Positions 41,334 through 50,256 of a stretch of DNA of 61,953 nt are shown piece by piece (position 1 is the stretch's first letter; every line of letters begins with the position of its first letter). The DNA comes from DATJZH01 sp052146815. Lineage in GTDB: Bacteria; Actinomycetota; Actinomycetes; Streptosporangiales; Streptosporangiaceae. The notes under the pieces are model-generated. The model saw nothing but the letters and a program-made list of their open reading frames with translations. It did not search any database and was not told the origin of the DNA. Location of the stretch: positions 1-61,953 of the forward strand of contig JBKQMG010000128.1 in NCBI GenBank assembly GCA_052146815.1. The letters are read 5' to 3'. The position numbers were made by a program, and so were the translations under genes.

Positions 41334-42947
41334 GTGGCGGACATCTTCGACGGGTACGAGCTGGCCGATGCGTGGGACGAGATGTTCGAGCGGCCAGGCG
41401 TACCGCGGCCTCCTTATCACGCCCTGCTGGCCGCGCTCCAGCCGCTGGATCCGGCCGAGCTGCGCTACCGGGCCGACCAGATGGCGAGCGTCTTCACCGA
41501 CCGCGGCGTGACCTTCGACTACGCCGGCGAGGAGCGGCCGTTCCCGCTGGACCTGATTCCCAGGGTCATCGACGCCGTCGAGTGGGATCTGATCGCCCGC
41601 GGCGTGCGCCAGCGGGTACTGGCGCTGGAGGCCTTCCTCGCGGATGTGTACGGGCCGTGCCACGCCTTCGCCGACGGGGTCGTGCCGTGGCAGGTCGTCT
41701 TCACCTCCCGCCGGTTCCACCGGGAGGTCGCCGGGCTGACCCCGCCGAACGGCGTGCGGGTGCATATCGCCGGCATCGACCTGGTCCGGGACGAGCAGGG
41801 CAGGTTCTGCGTGCTCGAGGACAACATCCGCATCCCGTCCGGGGTCAGCTACGTCGTGGAAAACCGGCTGGCGATGACCCGGACATTCCCTGCCCTGTTC
41901 GCCGAGCAGCATGTCAACCCGGTCGATGACTATCCGGCGCGGCTGCTTGCGGCGCTGCGCGCGGCCGCCCCGCCGCAGGCGCGGGACCCGGTCGTCGTCG
42001 TCCTCACCCCCGGCGTCAACAACGCCGCGTACTTCGAGCACACCCTGCTGGCCCGGCTGATGGGGGTCGAGCTGGTCGAGGGACGCGACCTGGTCGCCAC
42101 CGGCAACCGCGTGTTCGTGCACACCACGCAGGGCAACCGGCCGGTAGACGTGATCTACCGGCGCGTGGACGACGACTTCCTCGACCCGCTGCAGTTCATG
42201 CCCGGCTCGGTGATCGGCTGCCCCGGCCTGGTCAACGCCGCGCGGGCCGGCAATGTCACCATCGCTAACGCGGTTGGCAACGGCGTCGCCGACGACAAGC
42301 TGCTCTACACCTACGTCCCGGACCTGATCCGCTATTACCTGAGCGAGGAACCGCTGCTGCCCAACGTCGAGTCCTACCGGCTGGATGACCCCGAGCGGCT
42401 CGACTGGGTGCTGGGCCGGCTCGACCAGCTAGTTCTGAAGCCGGTGGACGGAGCCGGCGGGAACGGCATCGTCATCGGCCCGTGTGCCGACGAATCCACC
42501 CTGGCCGAGCTGCGCTCCGACGTCGCCGCCGAGCCGCGGAGCTGGATCGCGCAGCGGCCGGTGGCGCTGTCGACGGCCCCGGTGCTCATCGATGACCGGC
42601 TCGCGCCGCGGCACATCGACCTGCGGCCGTTCGCGGTCAACGACGGCCATGATGTCTGGCTGCTGCCGGGCGGGCTGACCAGGGTGGCGCTGCCCGAAGG
42701 CGCGCTGGTGGTCAATTCCAGCCAGGGCGGCGGCTCCAAGGACACCTGGGTGCTCGCGCCGGATGAGCAGCCCGCGGACGAGGACATCGCCGTGGGCCCG
42801 CATCTGGACGGCCACCGGGCGGGCGGCTACTCGGCTCACGGTCACCCGGCCGGCGGCCTGATGCCGCATCCGGTGCCCGCTCCCCGGCAGGCACGCGAGG
42901 TGATGATCGGCCGCCAGCGCGGCCCCGGCTCGGGCCAGCAGCAATGA
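41334..42947 (+). CDS. Circularly permuted ATP-grasp protein (type 2)
   Basis: 537 residues. FDGYELADAWDEMFERPG is the family N-terminus. CVLEDNIRIPSGVSYVVENR is its signature. LKPVDGAGGNGIVIGP gives the ATP-grasp Lys/Gly loop, and NSSQGGGSKDTWVL closes the domain. The last 50 residues are His/Pro/Gly-rich and likely flexible. Proteins of this family are predicted carboxylate-amine ligases that make peptide-like bonds. They travel with alpha-E and transglutaminase genes, exactly as here: ATGA overlap with the next gene. The product of the system is unknown. Confidence 0.9.
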   Translation: MADIFDGYELADAWDEMFERPGVPRPPYHALLAALQPLDPAELRYRADQMASVFTDRGVTFDYAGEERPFPLDLIPRVIDAVEWDLIARGVRQRVLALEAFLADVYGPCHAFADGVVPWQVVFTSRRFHREVAGLTPPNGVRVHIAGIDLVRDEQGRFCVLEDNIRIPSGVSYVVENRLAMTRTFPALFAEQHVNPVDDYPARLLAALRAAAPPQARDPVVVVLTPGVNNAAYFEHTLLARLMGVELVEGRDLVATGNRVFVHTTQGNRPVDVIYRRVDDDFLDPLQFMPGSVIGCPGLVNAARAGNVTIANAVGNGVADDKLLYTYVPDLIRYYLSEEPLLPNVESYRLDDPERLDWVLGRLDQLVLKPVDGAGGNGIVIGPCADESTLAELRSDVAAEPRSWIAQRPVALSTAPVLIDDRLAPRHIDLRPFAVNDGHDVWLLPGGLTRVALPEGALVVNSSQGGGSKDTWVLAPDEQPADEDIAVGPHLDGHRAGGYSAHGHPAGGLMPHPVPAPRQAREVMIGRQRGPGSGQQQ

Positions 42948-43927
42948 CGACGCTGCCGGCCGCGCACACCGGGCTGCTCAGCCGTATCGCCGAGACGCTG
43001 TTCTGGACCGGCCGCTACATCGAGCGGGCGGATGACACGGCCCGGATGGTCGACGTCTACGTGCACCGGATGCTGGAGGAACCGCAGGCCGACGAGGACG
43101 GCGGCTGCCGCGCGCTGCTGGCCGTCCTCGGCATCGAGCCGGCCGCCGGCGACGACCTGGACATCGGGGTCGCGCTCGACCACCTCGCCTACGACGTCCG
43201 CAGCCCGAGCGCGATCGCCGGCGCGGTGCTGGCCGCACGGACCGGCGCGCGCAGCGTCCGCGAGGTGATCTCCAGCGAGATGTGGGAGTGCCTGAACGTG
43301 ACCGCGCTGCGGATGGCCGCCCAGCACGTCGCCGCCGAGCGCCTTGGCCCGGACGTGTACCTGCGCTTCATCCGCGAGCGGGCCGCCTTGTTCTTCGGGC
43401 TGGCCGACTCCACCATGAGCCACGACGACGCCTGGCGGTTCCTGGTCCTCGGCCGGAGCCTGGAGCGGGTCGACATGACGGCCCGGCTGCTGCTCGCGCG
43501 GATGCCGGCGACCCCCTACGAGCTGGGCTGGCCGGTGCTGCTGCGTGCCTGCGGCGCGTACGAGTCCTTCATCCGGGCCCGGAGCTGGACGGGCGAGACC
43601 CGGCACGTCGCCGAGTTCCTCATCCTCGACCGGCTGTTCCCCCGGTCCGTGCTGCACGCCCTGGCCACCGCCGAGGAGTGCCTGGCCGACCTGGACCCCG
43701 GTCCGGTCCGGGCCGGGATGGGCGACCTCGCCCGGCGGCCGATCGGGCGGATGCGCACCAGGCTGGAGTACGCCGACCCGCAGCTGCTGCCTGACCAGCT
43801 CGCCGAACTGCTGGAGGAGATCCAGCAGACCTGCCTGGAGGCCAGCGAGGCGATCACCGAGCGCTACTTCACCTGCGGGCAGCCGGTGGCCTGGGAGCAG
43901 GAAGGGCGACGATGGGCTGGCGCCTGA
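42944..43927 (+). CDS. Alpha-E domain protein (DUF403)
   Basis: 327 residues, all-helical. The start TGLLSRIAETLFWTGRYIER and ADDTARMVDVYVHRMLEE are the hallmark conserved Glu-containing helices that give the family its name. VREVISSEMWECLNVTALRM and FLVLGRSLERVDMTARLLLA follow. No enzyme activity is proven for the family. It occurs nearly always between an ATP-grasp and a transglutaminase gene, coupled here by ATGA upstream and by a 16-bp overlap downstream. A structural partner for the ligase is the usual inference. Confidence 0.92.
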   Translation: MTTLPAAHTGLLSRIAETLFWTGRYIERADDTARMVDVYVHRMLEEPQADEDGGCRALLAVLGIEPAAGDDLDIGVALDHLAYDVRSPSAIAGAVLAARTGARSVREVISSEMWECLNVTALRMAAQHVAAERLGPDVYLRFIRERAALFFGLADSTMSHDDAWRFLVLGRSLERVDMTARLLLARMPATPYELGWPVLLRACGAYESFIRARSWTGETRHVAEFLILDRLFPRSVLHALATAEECLADLDPGPVRAGMGDLARRPIGRMRTRLEYADPQLLPDQLAELLEEIQQTCLEASEAITERYFTCGQPVAWEQEGRRWAGA

Positions 43928-44754
43928 AGATCGTGCACGTGACCAGGGTCGGCTACGAGGGCACCGCCCGCGCCTCATACAACGAGGCCCGGATGACTCC
44001 CCCCACGCTGCCCAGGCAGTCGGCGCTCGACAGCCGCGTCGGCACCGACGCGGCCGCGCCCATCTGGACCTACGTCGACTACTGGGGCACGGTGGTCAGC
44101 TCCTTCGACATCGAGGCACCGCACAGTGAGCTGAAGATCCGCGCGCAGGCCACGGTGGAGACCAGCCCGGCGCCGGAGCCTGCGCCGCCGCTGGCCTGGC
44201 CGCTGCTGGTCAAGCGCGCGACGACCGGGCGGCTGCTGGAGTTCCTCTCCCCGACGCCGCGCACCACGCTCGACGAGAAGCTCGCCATCTCGGCCCGGCA
44301 GCGGACCGCGGGCGCGGACCCGCTGGAGGCGGCCGCCGAGCTGGCCTCCTGGGTCCGGGACCGGGTGGCCTACGTCCCCGGAGCTACGGGCGTGCAGACC
44401 GGCGCCCAGGAAGCGTGGGACAAGGGCCAGGGCGTCTGCCAGGACATGGCGCACCTGACCGTCGCGCTGCTGCGCGAAGCGGGGCTTCCCGCGCGCTATG
44501 TGTCCGGCTACCTGCATCCCCAGCCCGAGGCCGAGCCCGGCGATGAGGTCGCGGGCCAGAGTCACGCGTGGGTGGAGTTCTGGACCGGCGAATGGGTGGC
44601 CTGCGATCCGACCAACCGGGCGGAGGTCGGCGAGCGCCACGTCGTGGTCGCCACCGGCCGTGACTACGGCGACGTCCCGCCGCTCAAGGGCATCTACCAC
44701 GGCGCGCCGGGCAGCACCATGGACGTCAGCGTCTCGCTGACCAGGATCGCGTGA
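43912..44754 (+). CDS. Transglutaminase-like cysteine protease-fold protein
   Basis: 280 residues. The N-terminal beta domain (about 1-130) is the bacterial transglutaminase N-region with LKIVHVTRVGYEG and SYNEARMTPPTLPRQ. The catalytic triad is visible: Cys in GVCQDMAHLTVALLREAGLP, His in GQSHAWVEFWTGEW, and Asp in ACDPTN. It ends with GRDYGDVPPLKGIYHG, a typical motif. It could hydrolyse or transfer amide bonds made by the ATP-grasp partner. It is the last gene of the operon; no Anbu-type peptidase follows. Confidence 0.92.
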   Translation: MGWRLKIVHVTRVGYEGTARASYNEARMTPPTLPRQSALDSRVGTDAAAPIWTYVDYWGTVVSSFDIEAPHSELKIRAQATVETSPAPEPAPPLAWPLLVKRATTGRLLEFLSPTPRTTLDEKLAISARQRTAGADPLEAAAELASWVRDRVAYVPGATGVQTGAQEAWDKGQGVCQDMAHLTVALLREAGLPARYVSGYLHPQPEAEPGDEVAGQSHAWVEFWTGEWVACDPTNRAEVGERHVVVATGRDYGDVPPLKGIYHGAPGSTMDVSVSLTRIA

Positions 44755-45081
44755 GAAAGCGGCCGCTGACTGCAGCAGCGAAAGCGCCCAACCGAACCGC
44801 CGGGCAGGCCGAACAGCTCCTCAAGATCTGCCCCGCGGGCCGGGGGTCAGCGGCCGCGCCACGAACGCCTCGCCCACCGGATCAGCAGCCGGAGGAGACA
44901 TGACCTCAGTCAACCACCACCGGCCGCCGACCGGCCGACGGCGGCACGCACGGCCAGGTCGCTCAGGAAACTGCCGCGCAGATCGGCGGGGGCAGCTCGC
45001 AGACGTGCCTGCAGGTGTTTCGCGGCCCGGGCAATTGGTCACTACGCGCAGGCCGGACCACCTCGTCGGCTGCTGATCCGC
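44755..45081. other. Gap without a recognisable gene
   Basis: 327 bp after the transglutaminase gene. A minus-strand frame gives a helical fragment (LRGSFLSDLAVRAAVGR) soon ended by a stop. Nothing can be named. Confidence 0.4.
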
Positions 45082-45621
45082 TTACAGCCAGCTGATCCGC
45101 GCGCTGGCGAGCGGCTCGCCCGCCGGGGCCGTCGCCAGCTCGCCGGCTTTCACCCCGTCGAGCAGCCCGGACAGGGCCGTGGTGATCTCCGGCACGCGCT
45201 CGCGCAGGCTGGCCGCGTCGGTCACAAGGGCATCGTCGACGGGCACGCCCGCCTGGCTCAGCAGCGCCTCGAGGTCAGCGAGCCTGTCCCCCACCCACTG
45301 CACGGGGCGGGCGGAAAGCTCTCGGTCGAATACCCGCTTGCCCGGCTCCCATCCGCTGAAGGCCGGGTGGTGGTGCGCCCGGTTCAGGCTGCCGGGCTCG
45401 GAATCTACTGTCTCCAGGAGGTCAGCTCGCCAGACCGGCCGGCTCACCTCGATCGGCCGGGCCGAGTAGATGGAGCCCTGCGGGTCGCCTAGCTCTAGCA
45501 GGCGGACTTCCAGCCGGACGCCCCGTTCTGCGCCTTCCTGGCCCGGCGCGGGATCGGGGTCCACGAAGTAAAGATCGCTGACCAGCACGCCGATCCGCTG
45601 GAATCCGTACGCATAGAGCAC
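45082..45621 (-). CDS. Conserved hypothetical protein (179 aa)
   Basis: Soluble, mixed alpha/beta. FQRIGVLVSDLYFVDPDPAP, GVRLEVRLLELGDPQGSIYS and ARPIEVSRPVWRADLLET are block-like and look conserved. HHHPAFSGWEPGKRVFD contains a His cluster that could bind a metal. WVGDRLADLEALLSQAGV lies near the C-terminus. GTG 45621 has a good RBS (GAGGAGG), unlike the upstream start of the open frame. I believe it is a known actinobacterial family of unknown function (possibly DUF7700; unverified). Confidence 0.65.
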   Translation of the reverse strand: MLYAYGFQRIGVLVSDLYFVDPDPAPGQEGAERGVRLEVRLLELGDPQGSIYSARPIEVSRPVWRADLLETVDSEPGSLNRAHHHPAFSGWEPGKRVFDRELSARPVQWVGDRLADLEALLSQAGVPVDDALVTDAASLRERVPEITTALSGLLDGVKAGELATAPAGEPLASARISWL

Positions 45622-45795
45622 TGCGGGCCTCCTCAGGGGTCGTCGGGCGGCTAGCAACCATCTTCCACGGCCCGGCGGGTCGCGGCTACCTCGGATCAGG
45701 CCGGTCGATGTTCCAGTGCCGGGTAACGCTGGCAAACCAGCGCGGACCGCCGGGCGCACGGTCATGCCCGTCCGGATAAGGCACCGCGGCGCCGC

Positions 45796-46503
45796 TCAGG
45801 GCCGCGGCAGGTGCGGTGCCGCCGCTCCTCGCCGCGGCCGGTGCGGTCCCGCGGCTTCCCGGCGAGCCCGGGACGGCCCCGCCGTGCACCGGCGCGCCGG
45901 TGAACGGCGGGGCTTCTCTGCCTCCGGGGGCGACGCGGTGCCCGAGCGTCGCAGCACGAAACGGCTGACCGTGCGCTGGCCGCCCTCGTAGTCGCCGTAC
46001 AGCACATCGATCGCCAGCGCGTCCGCATTGGTCACCAGCGACCTGGCTTCCTCGTACTGGGAATCAGCCGGATCACGGAACGCGGCCTGCCAGAACCCCA
46101 GGTCGCCGGGCGCGATGTACAGGTCGCGCTGCTGCAGCCGGAACTCCTCGAGCGCGGGACGCCTGTCGCTGCGCGGGTCAGGCTCCAGCCGCCAGCCGCG
46201 CAGGACGCCGATCCCGCTGCCCGCGTTGCGCGGCGACAGCGCCAGGTAGATGACATCACCGCCGCTTTCGGCGATCCCGCCGCTGCCCGGCACCACTACG
46301 TACCTGTCGTCGCCTACGAAGATCTTCTGCGCGGCGTCCTGCGACCGGGAGGACACCATCAGCGGCCGCAGGCCCGCCTGCAGCGACTGCTCGGCGACCC
46401 GGGCCGCGCGGTTCGCCGAGCGGACCGAGGCGAAGGTGGCCACGGCGAGCACCAGCGTTCCCGCTCCCGTGGCCAAGGATGAGACGAGATCCCAGTTGAT
46501 CAC
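45796..46503 (-). CDS. Membrane-anchored hypothetical protein
   Basis: 235 residues. WDLVSSLATGAGTLVLAVAT is one N-terminal transmembrane segment, followed by FASVRSANRAARVAEQSLQA, a helical linker of the type seen in small membrane-tethered sensors. A soluble beta-rich domain (about 60-185) contains VIYLALSPRNAGSGIGVLRG and DLYIAPGDLGFWQAAFRDPA. The C-terminal 45 residues are Arg/Pro/Ala-rich, disordered, and may be non-conserved read-through in GC-rich DNA. GTG 46503 starts at INWDLV with a GAGG RBS. Function unknown. Confidence 0.6.
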   Translation of the reverse strand: MINWDLVSSLATGAGTLVLAVATFASVRSANRAARVAEQSLQAGLRPLMVSSRSQDAAQKIFVGDDRYVVVPGSGGIAESGGDVIYLALSPRNAGSGIGVLRGWRLEPDPRSDRRPALEEFRLQQRDLYIAPGDLGFWQAAFRDPADSQYEEARSLVTNADALAIDVLYGDYEGGQRTVSRFVLRRSGTASPPEAEKPRRSPARRCTAGPSRARREAAGPHRPRRGAAAPHLPRP

Positions 46504-46760
46504 GGCATGAGCCTCACAGGGGCGTCCGCCTGTGCCTGGCCGCGGGCGCCACGAGCGACAGTCATCCGGCCGTGTCGCAACGGTCACCGGACCGTGCGGC
46601 GGCGGTCACCAGGCCGAGGCCAGCGGGCCGCGCGGCGCAGGGCAGCCAGCGGCGATCTGAGCTAGGGTGGTGGGTCATCAACGGGCAGCTTATTCGTTGC
46701 GCCCATTGGTTTTATCCCCTGCGGATCTTGCCCAGGGATTCATGGTCACGAGGGTGCTGC

Positions 46761-48329
46761 GTGCGGAACGGCCTGCGGGAACTTGTCCTCGACGGCGAAG
46801 GGCCAGCCGAGACCATCGCGGCGCCCGCGTCCAACGGGATGAAGTATTCCTGGTCCGCCGACGGCCGCACGCGGGTCGTCCGGCGCACCTGGCTGGACAC
46901 TTTTGACTGGCGGCTGTACCGCGCCGGGCTCACGCTCGAGCAGACCGGCGGCCGGGGCGCGGCCGAGCTCACGCTGACCGGCCGCGACGGCGAGGTGATC
47001 GCCGCCCAGCAGCTGTCCGGCCCGGAGCAGATCACCTGGCCGAGCCTGCTCAGCGCGCTGCCGCCTGGCCCGCTGCCGGAGCATCTCGAGCCGGTCGTCG
47101 GCGTCCGCGCGCTGGCGCCCGTCGCGCGCGCCGTCAGCCGCATCCAGGACCAGCGGGTGCTGAACGGCGACGAGAAGACGATCGCCCGGGTGGCCGAGGA
47201 CCGGATGGCGGTCACATTCCCCTCGGCCGGCACCGCGCCGGCCCGCCTCACGGTGCAGCCGCTGCGCGGCTACCAGGCGCAGGCCGGGCGGCTCCTCGAC
47301 GCGCTGGCCGCCGGCCCCGGCGTCATGGAGGGCAGCCAGTCGGCCCTGGAGGCGGCCCTGGCCGCAGCCGGCCGGCGCCCCGCCGACTACTCAGGCAAGA
47401 TCGAGGAACAGCTGACCGCCTCCATGCCGGCGGGCGAGGCCGTCGCCGTCGTGCTCACTGCGCTGCTGGACACGCTGGAGGCCAACGTGCGCGGCACCGT
47501 GCATGACATCGACACCGAGTTCCTGCACGACCTGCGGGTCGCGGTGCGCCGGACCCGGTCCGCGCTGAAACTGGCCGGCGACGCGCTGCCCGCCGGGCTC
47601 GCGCACCGTTTCGCGCCGGAATTCAGGTGGCTCGGCGCGCTCACCACGCCCACCAGGGACCTGGACGTCTACCTGCTGGAATATCCCTCGATGGCCGCCA
47701 GCCTGGTGGCCGCCACCCCGCGCGAACTTCAGCCCTTCCACGACCACCTGACCCGCAGCCGGGCGGCCGCCCAGCGGGGGCTGGCCCGCGGGCTGCGCTC
47801 GGCGCGCTTCACCCAGCTCACAGCGAAATGGCGCGCGGAACTGGCGCAGCCGCCGAAGGCCAAAGGCAAGCGGCCGGCCGCGGGCCCGTACGCGGCCGCG
47901 CGCATCGCGCGCGCACATCAGCGCGTCCTGGCCGGCGGCAGTGCGATCACCGAGACCTCGCTCCCGGAGAAACTGCACGACCTGCGCAAGCGCTGCAAGG
48001 AACTGCGCTACCTGCTGGAGATCTTCGGCTCGCTCTACGAACCCGCCGAGCACTGGCAGGCGGTGCGCGAACTGAAGGACCTGCAGAACTGCCTGGGCGA
48101 GTTCCAGGACTGCGAGGTGCAGCACGCCGAGATCCGCACCTTCGCCGCCGAGATGATGGCGCAGCGCTCGGCCCCGGCGCCGACGCTGCTGGCGATGGGG
48201 GAGATCGCGGCTGGCCTCGCGCGGCGCCAGCACCGGGCCCGCGGCGAATTCGGCGAGCGGTTCCGCGCGTTCGCCAGCCCGGCCGGGCAGGCCAAGTTCG
48301 CGGCCCTGACCCAGGCGGCGCTGCAGTGA
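46761..48329 (+). CDS. CYTH-like/CHAD domain protein
   Basis: 522 residues from GTG 46761. The N-terminal half (about 1-190) resembles a degenerate CYTH (triphosphate tunnel) domain: VVRRTWLDTFDWRLYRAGLT and NGDEKTIARVAEDRMAV. The C-terminal CHAD domain (about 205-520) has LHDLRVAVRRTRSALKLAG, TRDLDVYLLEY and LHDLRKRCKELRYLLEIFGS, the conserved His/Arg/Lys helices that bind polyphosphate. CHAD proteins bind polyP granules in other bacteria. The stop overlaps the ParA gene start (GTGA), so the pair is made together. Confidence 0.85.
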   Translation: MRNGLRELVLDGEGPAETIAAPASNGMKYSWSADGRTRVVRRTWLDTFDWRLYRAGLTLEQTGGRGAAELTLTGRDGEVIAAQQLSGPEQITWPSLLSALPPGPLPEHLEPVVGVRALAPVARAVSRIQDQRVLNGDEKTIARVAEDRMAVTFPSAGTAPARLTVQPLRGYQAQAGRLLDALAAGPGVMEGSQSALEAALAAAGRRPADYSGKIEEQLTASMPAGEAVAVVLTALLDTLEANVRGTVHDIDTEFLHDLRVAVRRTRSALKLAGDALPAGLAHRFAPEFRWLGALTTPTRDLDVYLLEYPSMAASLVAATPRELQPFHDHLTRSRAAAQRGLARGLRSARFTQLTAKWRAELAQPPKAKGKRPAAGPYAAARIARAHQRVLAGGSAITETSLPEKLHDLRKRCKELRYLLEIFGSLYEPAEHWQAVRELKDLQNCLGEFQDCEVQHAEIRTFAAEMMAQRSAPAPTLLAMGEIAAGLARRQHRARGEFGERFRAFASPAGQAKFAALTQAALQ

Positions 48330-49108
48330 AGATCTTCGCGACCTACAACATCAAGGGCGGCGTGGGCAAGACCGCCGCCGCGGTCAACCTCAGCTACTTC
48401 GCGGCCCGCGACGGGTACCGGGTGCTGCTGTGGGATCTGGACCCGCAGGGCGCCGCCACGTTCCTGTTCCGGATCCGGCCGCGGGTCAAGGGCGGCGGCC
48501 GGGCGCTGATCAAGGGCACCAGGCCGATCGACGATGCGATCAAGGCGACCGACTTCGACCACCTAGACCTGCTCCCGGCCGACTTCACCTACCGCAACCT
48601 CGACCTGATGCTGGACAGCGCGAAGAAGCCGACGCGCCGACTCGGCAGCCTGCTGGCGCCGCTGCGGGCCGAATACGACGTGATCTTCCTCGACTGCCCG
48701 CCGAGCATCTCCCTGCTGTCGGAAAGCGTGCTGCGGGCGGCTGACATGCTGCTGGTCCCGCTGATCCCGACCACCTTGTCGGTCAACACCCTCGACCAGC
48801 TCACCGGCTTCCTGGCCGATCTCGACGGGCATCAGCCCGACGTGCTGGCTTTTTTCTCGATGACCGACCAGCGCAAGAACCTGCACCGGGAGATCTCGGC
48901 GCAGCTGCCCGCCGAGCGGTCCGACTTCGCGGTGACCGCCATCCCGGCCCTGTCGGTGATCGAGCGGATGTCAGTGGAGCGGGCGCCCGTGGCCGCATGG
49001 GCGCCGCGGACCGTGGCGGCCCGCCGTTACGCCGAGCTCTGGAAGGAAGCCCTGCAGCGGTCCGGCCTCAAGCCAGCTCGCGCAGGAAGCCGATCATCGC
49101 GTCGCTGA
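48326..49108 (+). CDS. ParA/MinD-type partitioning ATPase
   Basis: 260 residues from GTG 48326, which overlaps the CHAD stop. The deviant Walker A is KIFATYNIKGGVGKTAAAVN, with the signature Lys. Walker A' is LLWDLDPQGAATFLF. Walker B is YDVIFLDCPPSISLLSESVL. The long basic C-terminus KPARAGSRSSRR may bind DNA. There is no ParB or parS nearby and no HTH at the N-terminus, so it is an orphan ParA of the type that positions cargo on the nucleoid. Its coupled partner suggests polyphosphate as cargo. It overlaps the convergent hydrolase gene by 41 bp. Confidence 0.9.
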   Translation: MKIFATYNIKGGVGKTAAAVNLSYFAARDGYRVLLWDLDPQGAATFLFRIRPRVKGGGRALIKGTRPIDDAIKATDFDHLDLLPADFTYRNLDLMLDSAKKPTRRLGSLLAPLRAEYDVIFLDCPPSISLLSESVLRAADMLLVPLIPTTLSVNTLDQLTGFLADLDGHQPDVLAFFSMTDQRKNLHREISAQLPAERSDFAVTAIPALSVIERMSVERAPVAAWAPRTVAARRYAELWKEALQRSGLKPARAGSRSSRR

Positions 49109-50063
49109 CCTCGGCCGGGCGCTCCTGCTGGGTCCAGTGGCCGCAGCCGTCCAGCAGCACGGGCTCGCGCAGCAGCGGCACGAAGTCGCGCAGCCGCGGG
49201 ATCATCTCCCGCGCGCCGGGGAAGTTGACCACCAGGTCACGGTTCCCCGCCACGTACAGCGCGGGGACCGTCACCGGGGCGTGATGCCAGGCTCCGGTCA
49301 GCTCCCAGTTGCGGTCCAGGTTCCGGTACCAGCTCAGCGGCCCGGTGAAACCGGCCTCCGCATACTGCGCCGCGTAGGCGTCGATGTCCGCGCTGCTCAG
49401 CCAGGCCGGCAGGGCCGCGGGTTCCGGGCACAGGTCGAGGAACCCGCCGCCCGGCGGCACTACGGGAGCCCCGATGGGGCCCTCGCCCGACGCGGCCGTC
49501 AGCACCCGGCGGAAGGTGGCTGCCGGGTCAGCGCTCAGCTCCTCGTCAGCGACGCCGGGCTGCTGGAAATAGACCATGTAGAAGCCCTCGCCGTAGCCGG
49601 CCCGCATCGCCGCGACCGGCGCTGTGCTGCCGCGCGGCCGGTAGGGCACGCTCAGGCCGATGACGCCGCGGATGCGGTCGGGCCGCAGCAGCGCGGCGTG
49701 CCAGGCCACCGGCGCGCCCCAGTCGTGGCCGGCGACGAAAGCCTGCTGCTCGCCGAGAGCGTCCAGCAGCGCGATGACGTCGCCGGTCAGGTGCAGGATC
49801 GTGTACTGCGTGACGTCGGCGGCCTGGCCGGGACCGCCCGGCGGTCCGGTCCGGCCGTACCCGCGCTGGTCCGGCGCGACCGCGTGGAAGCCTGCCGCCG
49901 CCAGCGCGGTCAGCTGGTGGCGCCAGGAGTACCAGCTTTCCGGGAAGCCGTGCAGCAGCAGGACCAGCGGCCCGGTGCCGGCCTCGGCGATGTGCATGCG
50001 CAGGCCGCGGGCGTCGACCATGCGGTGCGTGATCCCCGGCAGTCCGCCTTCGTCCGGCGTCAT
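49068..50063 (-). CDS. Alpha/beta hydrolase, soluble epoxide hydrolase type
   Basis: 331 residues, cytoplasmic. The oxyanion motif is VLLLHGFPESWYSWRHQLTA. The nucleophile Asp is in FVAGHDWGAPVAWHAALL. The cap contains the tyrosines typical of epoxide hydrolases (YMVYFQQPG and SWYRNLDRNWEL). LYVAGNRDLVV carries the acid, and DGCGHWTQQERP the base His. The pattern HGFPESW with GHDWG is diagnostic for EphA-type hydrolases and haloalkane-dehalogenase relatives; the two lid tyrosines favour the former. Substrate unknown. Confidence 0.88.
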   Translation of the reverse strand: MTPDEGGLPGITHRMVDARGLRMHIAEAGTGPLVLLLHGFPESWYSWRHQLTALAAAGFHAVAPDQRGYGRTGPPGGPGQAADVTQYTILHLTGDVIALLDALGEQQAFVAGHDWGAPVAWHAALLRPDRIRGVIGLSVPYRPRGSTAPVAAMRAGYGEGFYMVYFQQPGVADEELSADPAATFRRVLTAASGEGPIGAPVVPPGGGFLDLCPEPAALPAWLSSADIDAYAAQYAEAGFTGPLSWYRNLDRNWELTGAWHHAPVTVPALYVAGNRDLVVNFPGAREMIPRLRDFVPLLREPVLLDGCGHWTQQERPAEVSDAMIGFLRELA

Positions 50064-50256
50064 GTTCTGGAGACTAGCGATGTGCTGCTGACCAGTCAGG
50101 ACAGGGGCCGGCGGGCCGGGCGAACGAGCGGCGACAGCCGATGAACGGCCGGCGACTCAGCGTCATACCGAGCCTTTATGGTCAATTGCGCGCGCAAAGC
50201 CGGCCGACACAGAGCATGCTGTACGTCAGGAACATTGGGCTCAACGAGGGGGGGCA

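Noticed and set aside
49237..49431. Short frames inside the epoxide hydrolase gene
   Set aside because: They are alternate-frame readings of a well-supported hydrolase.
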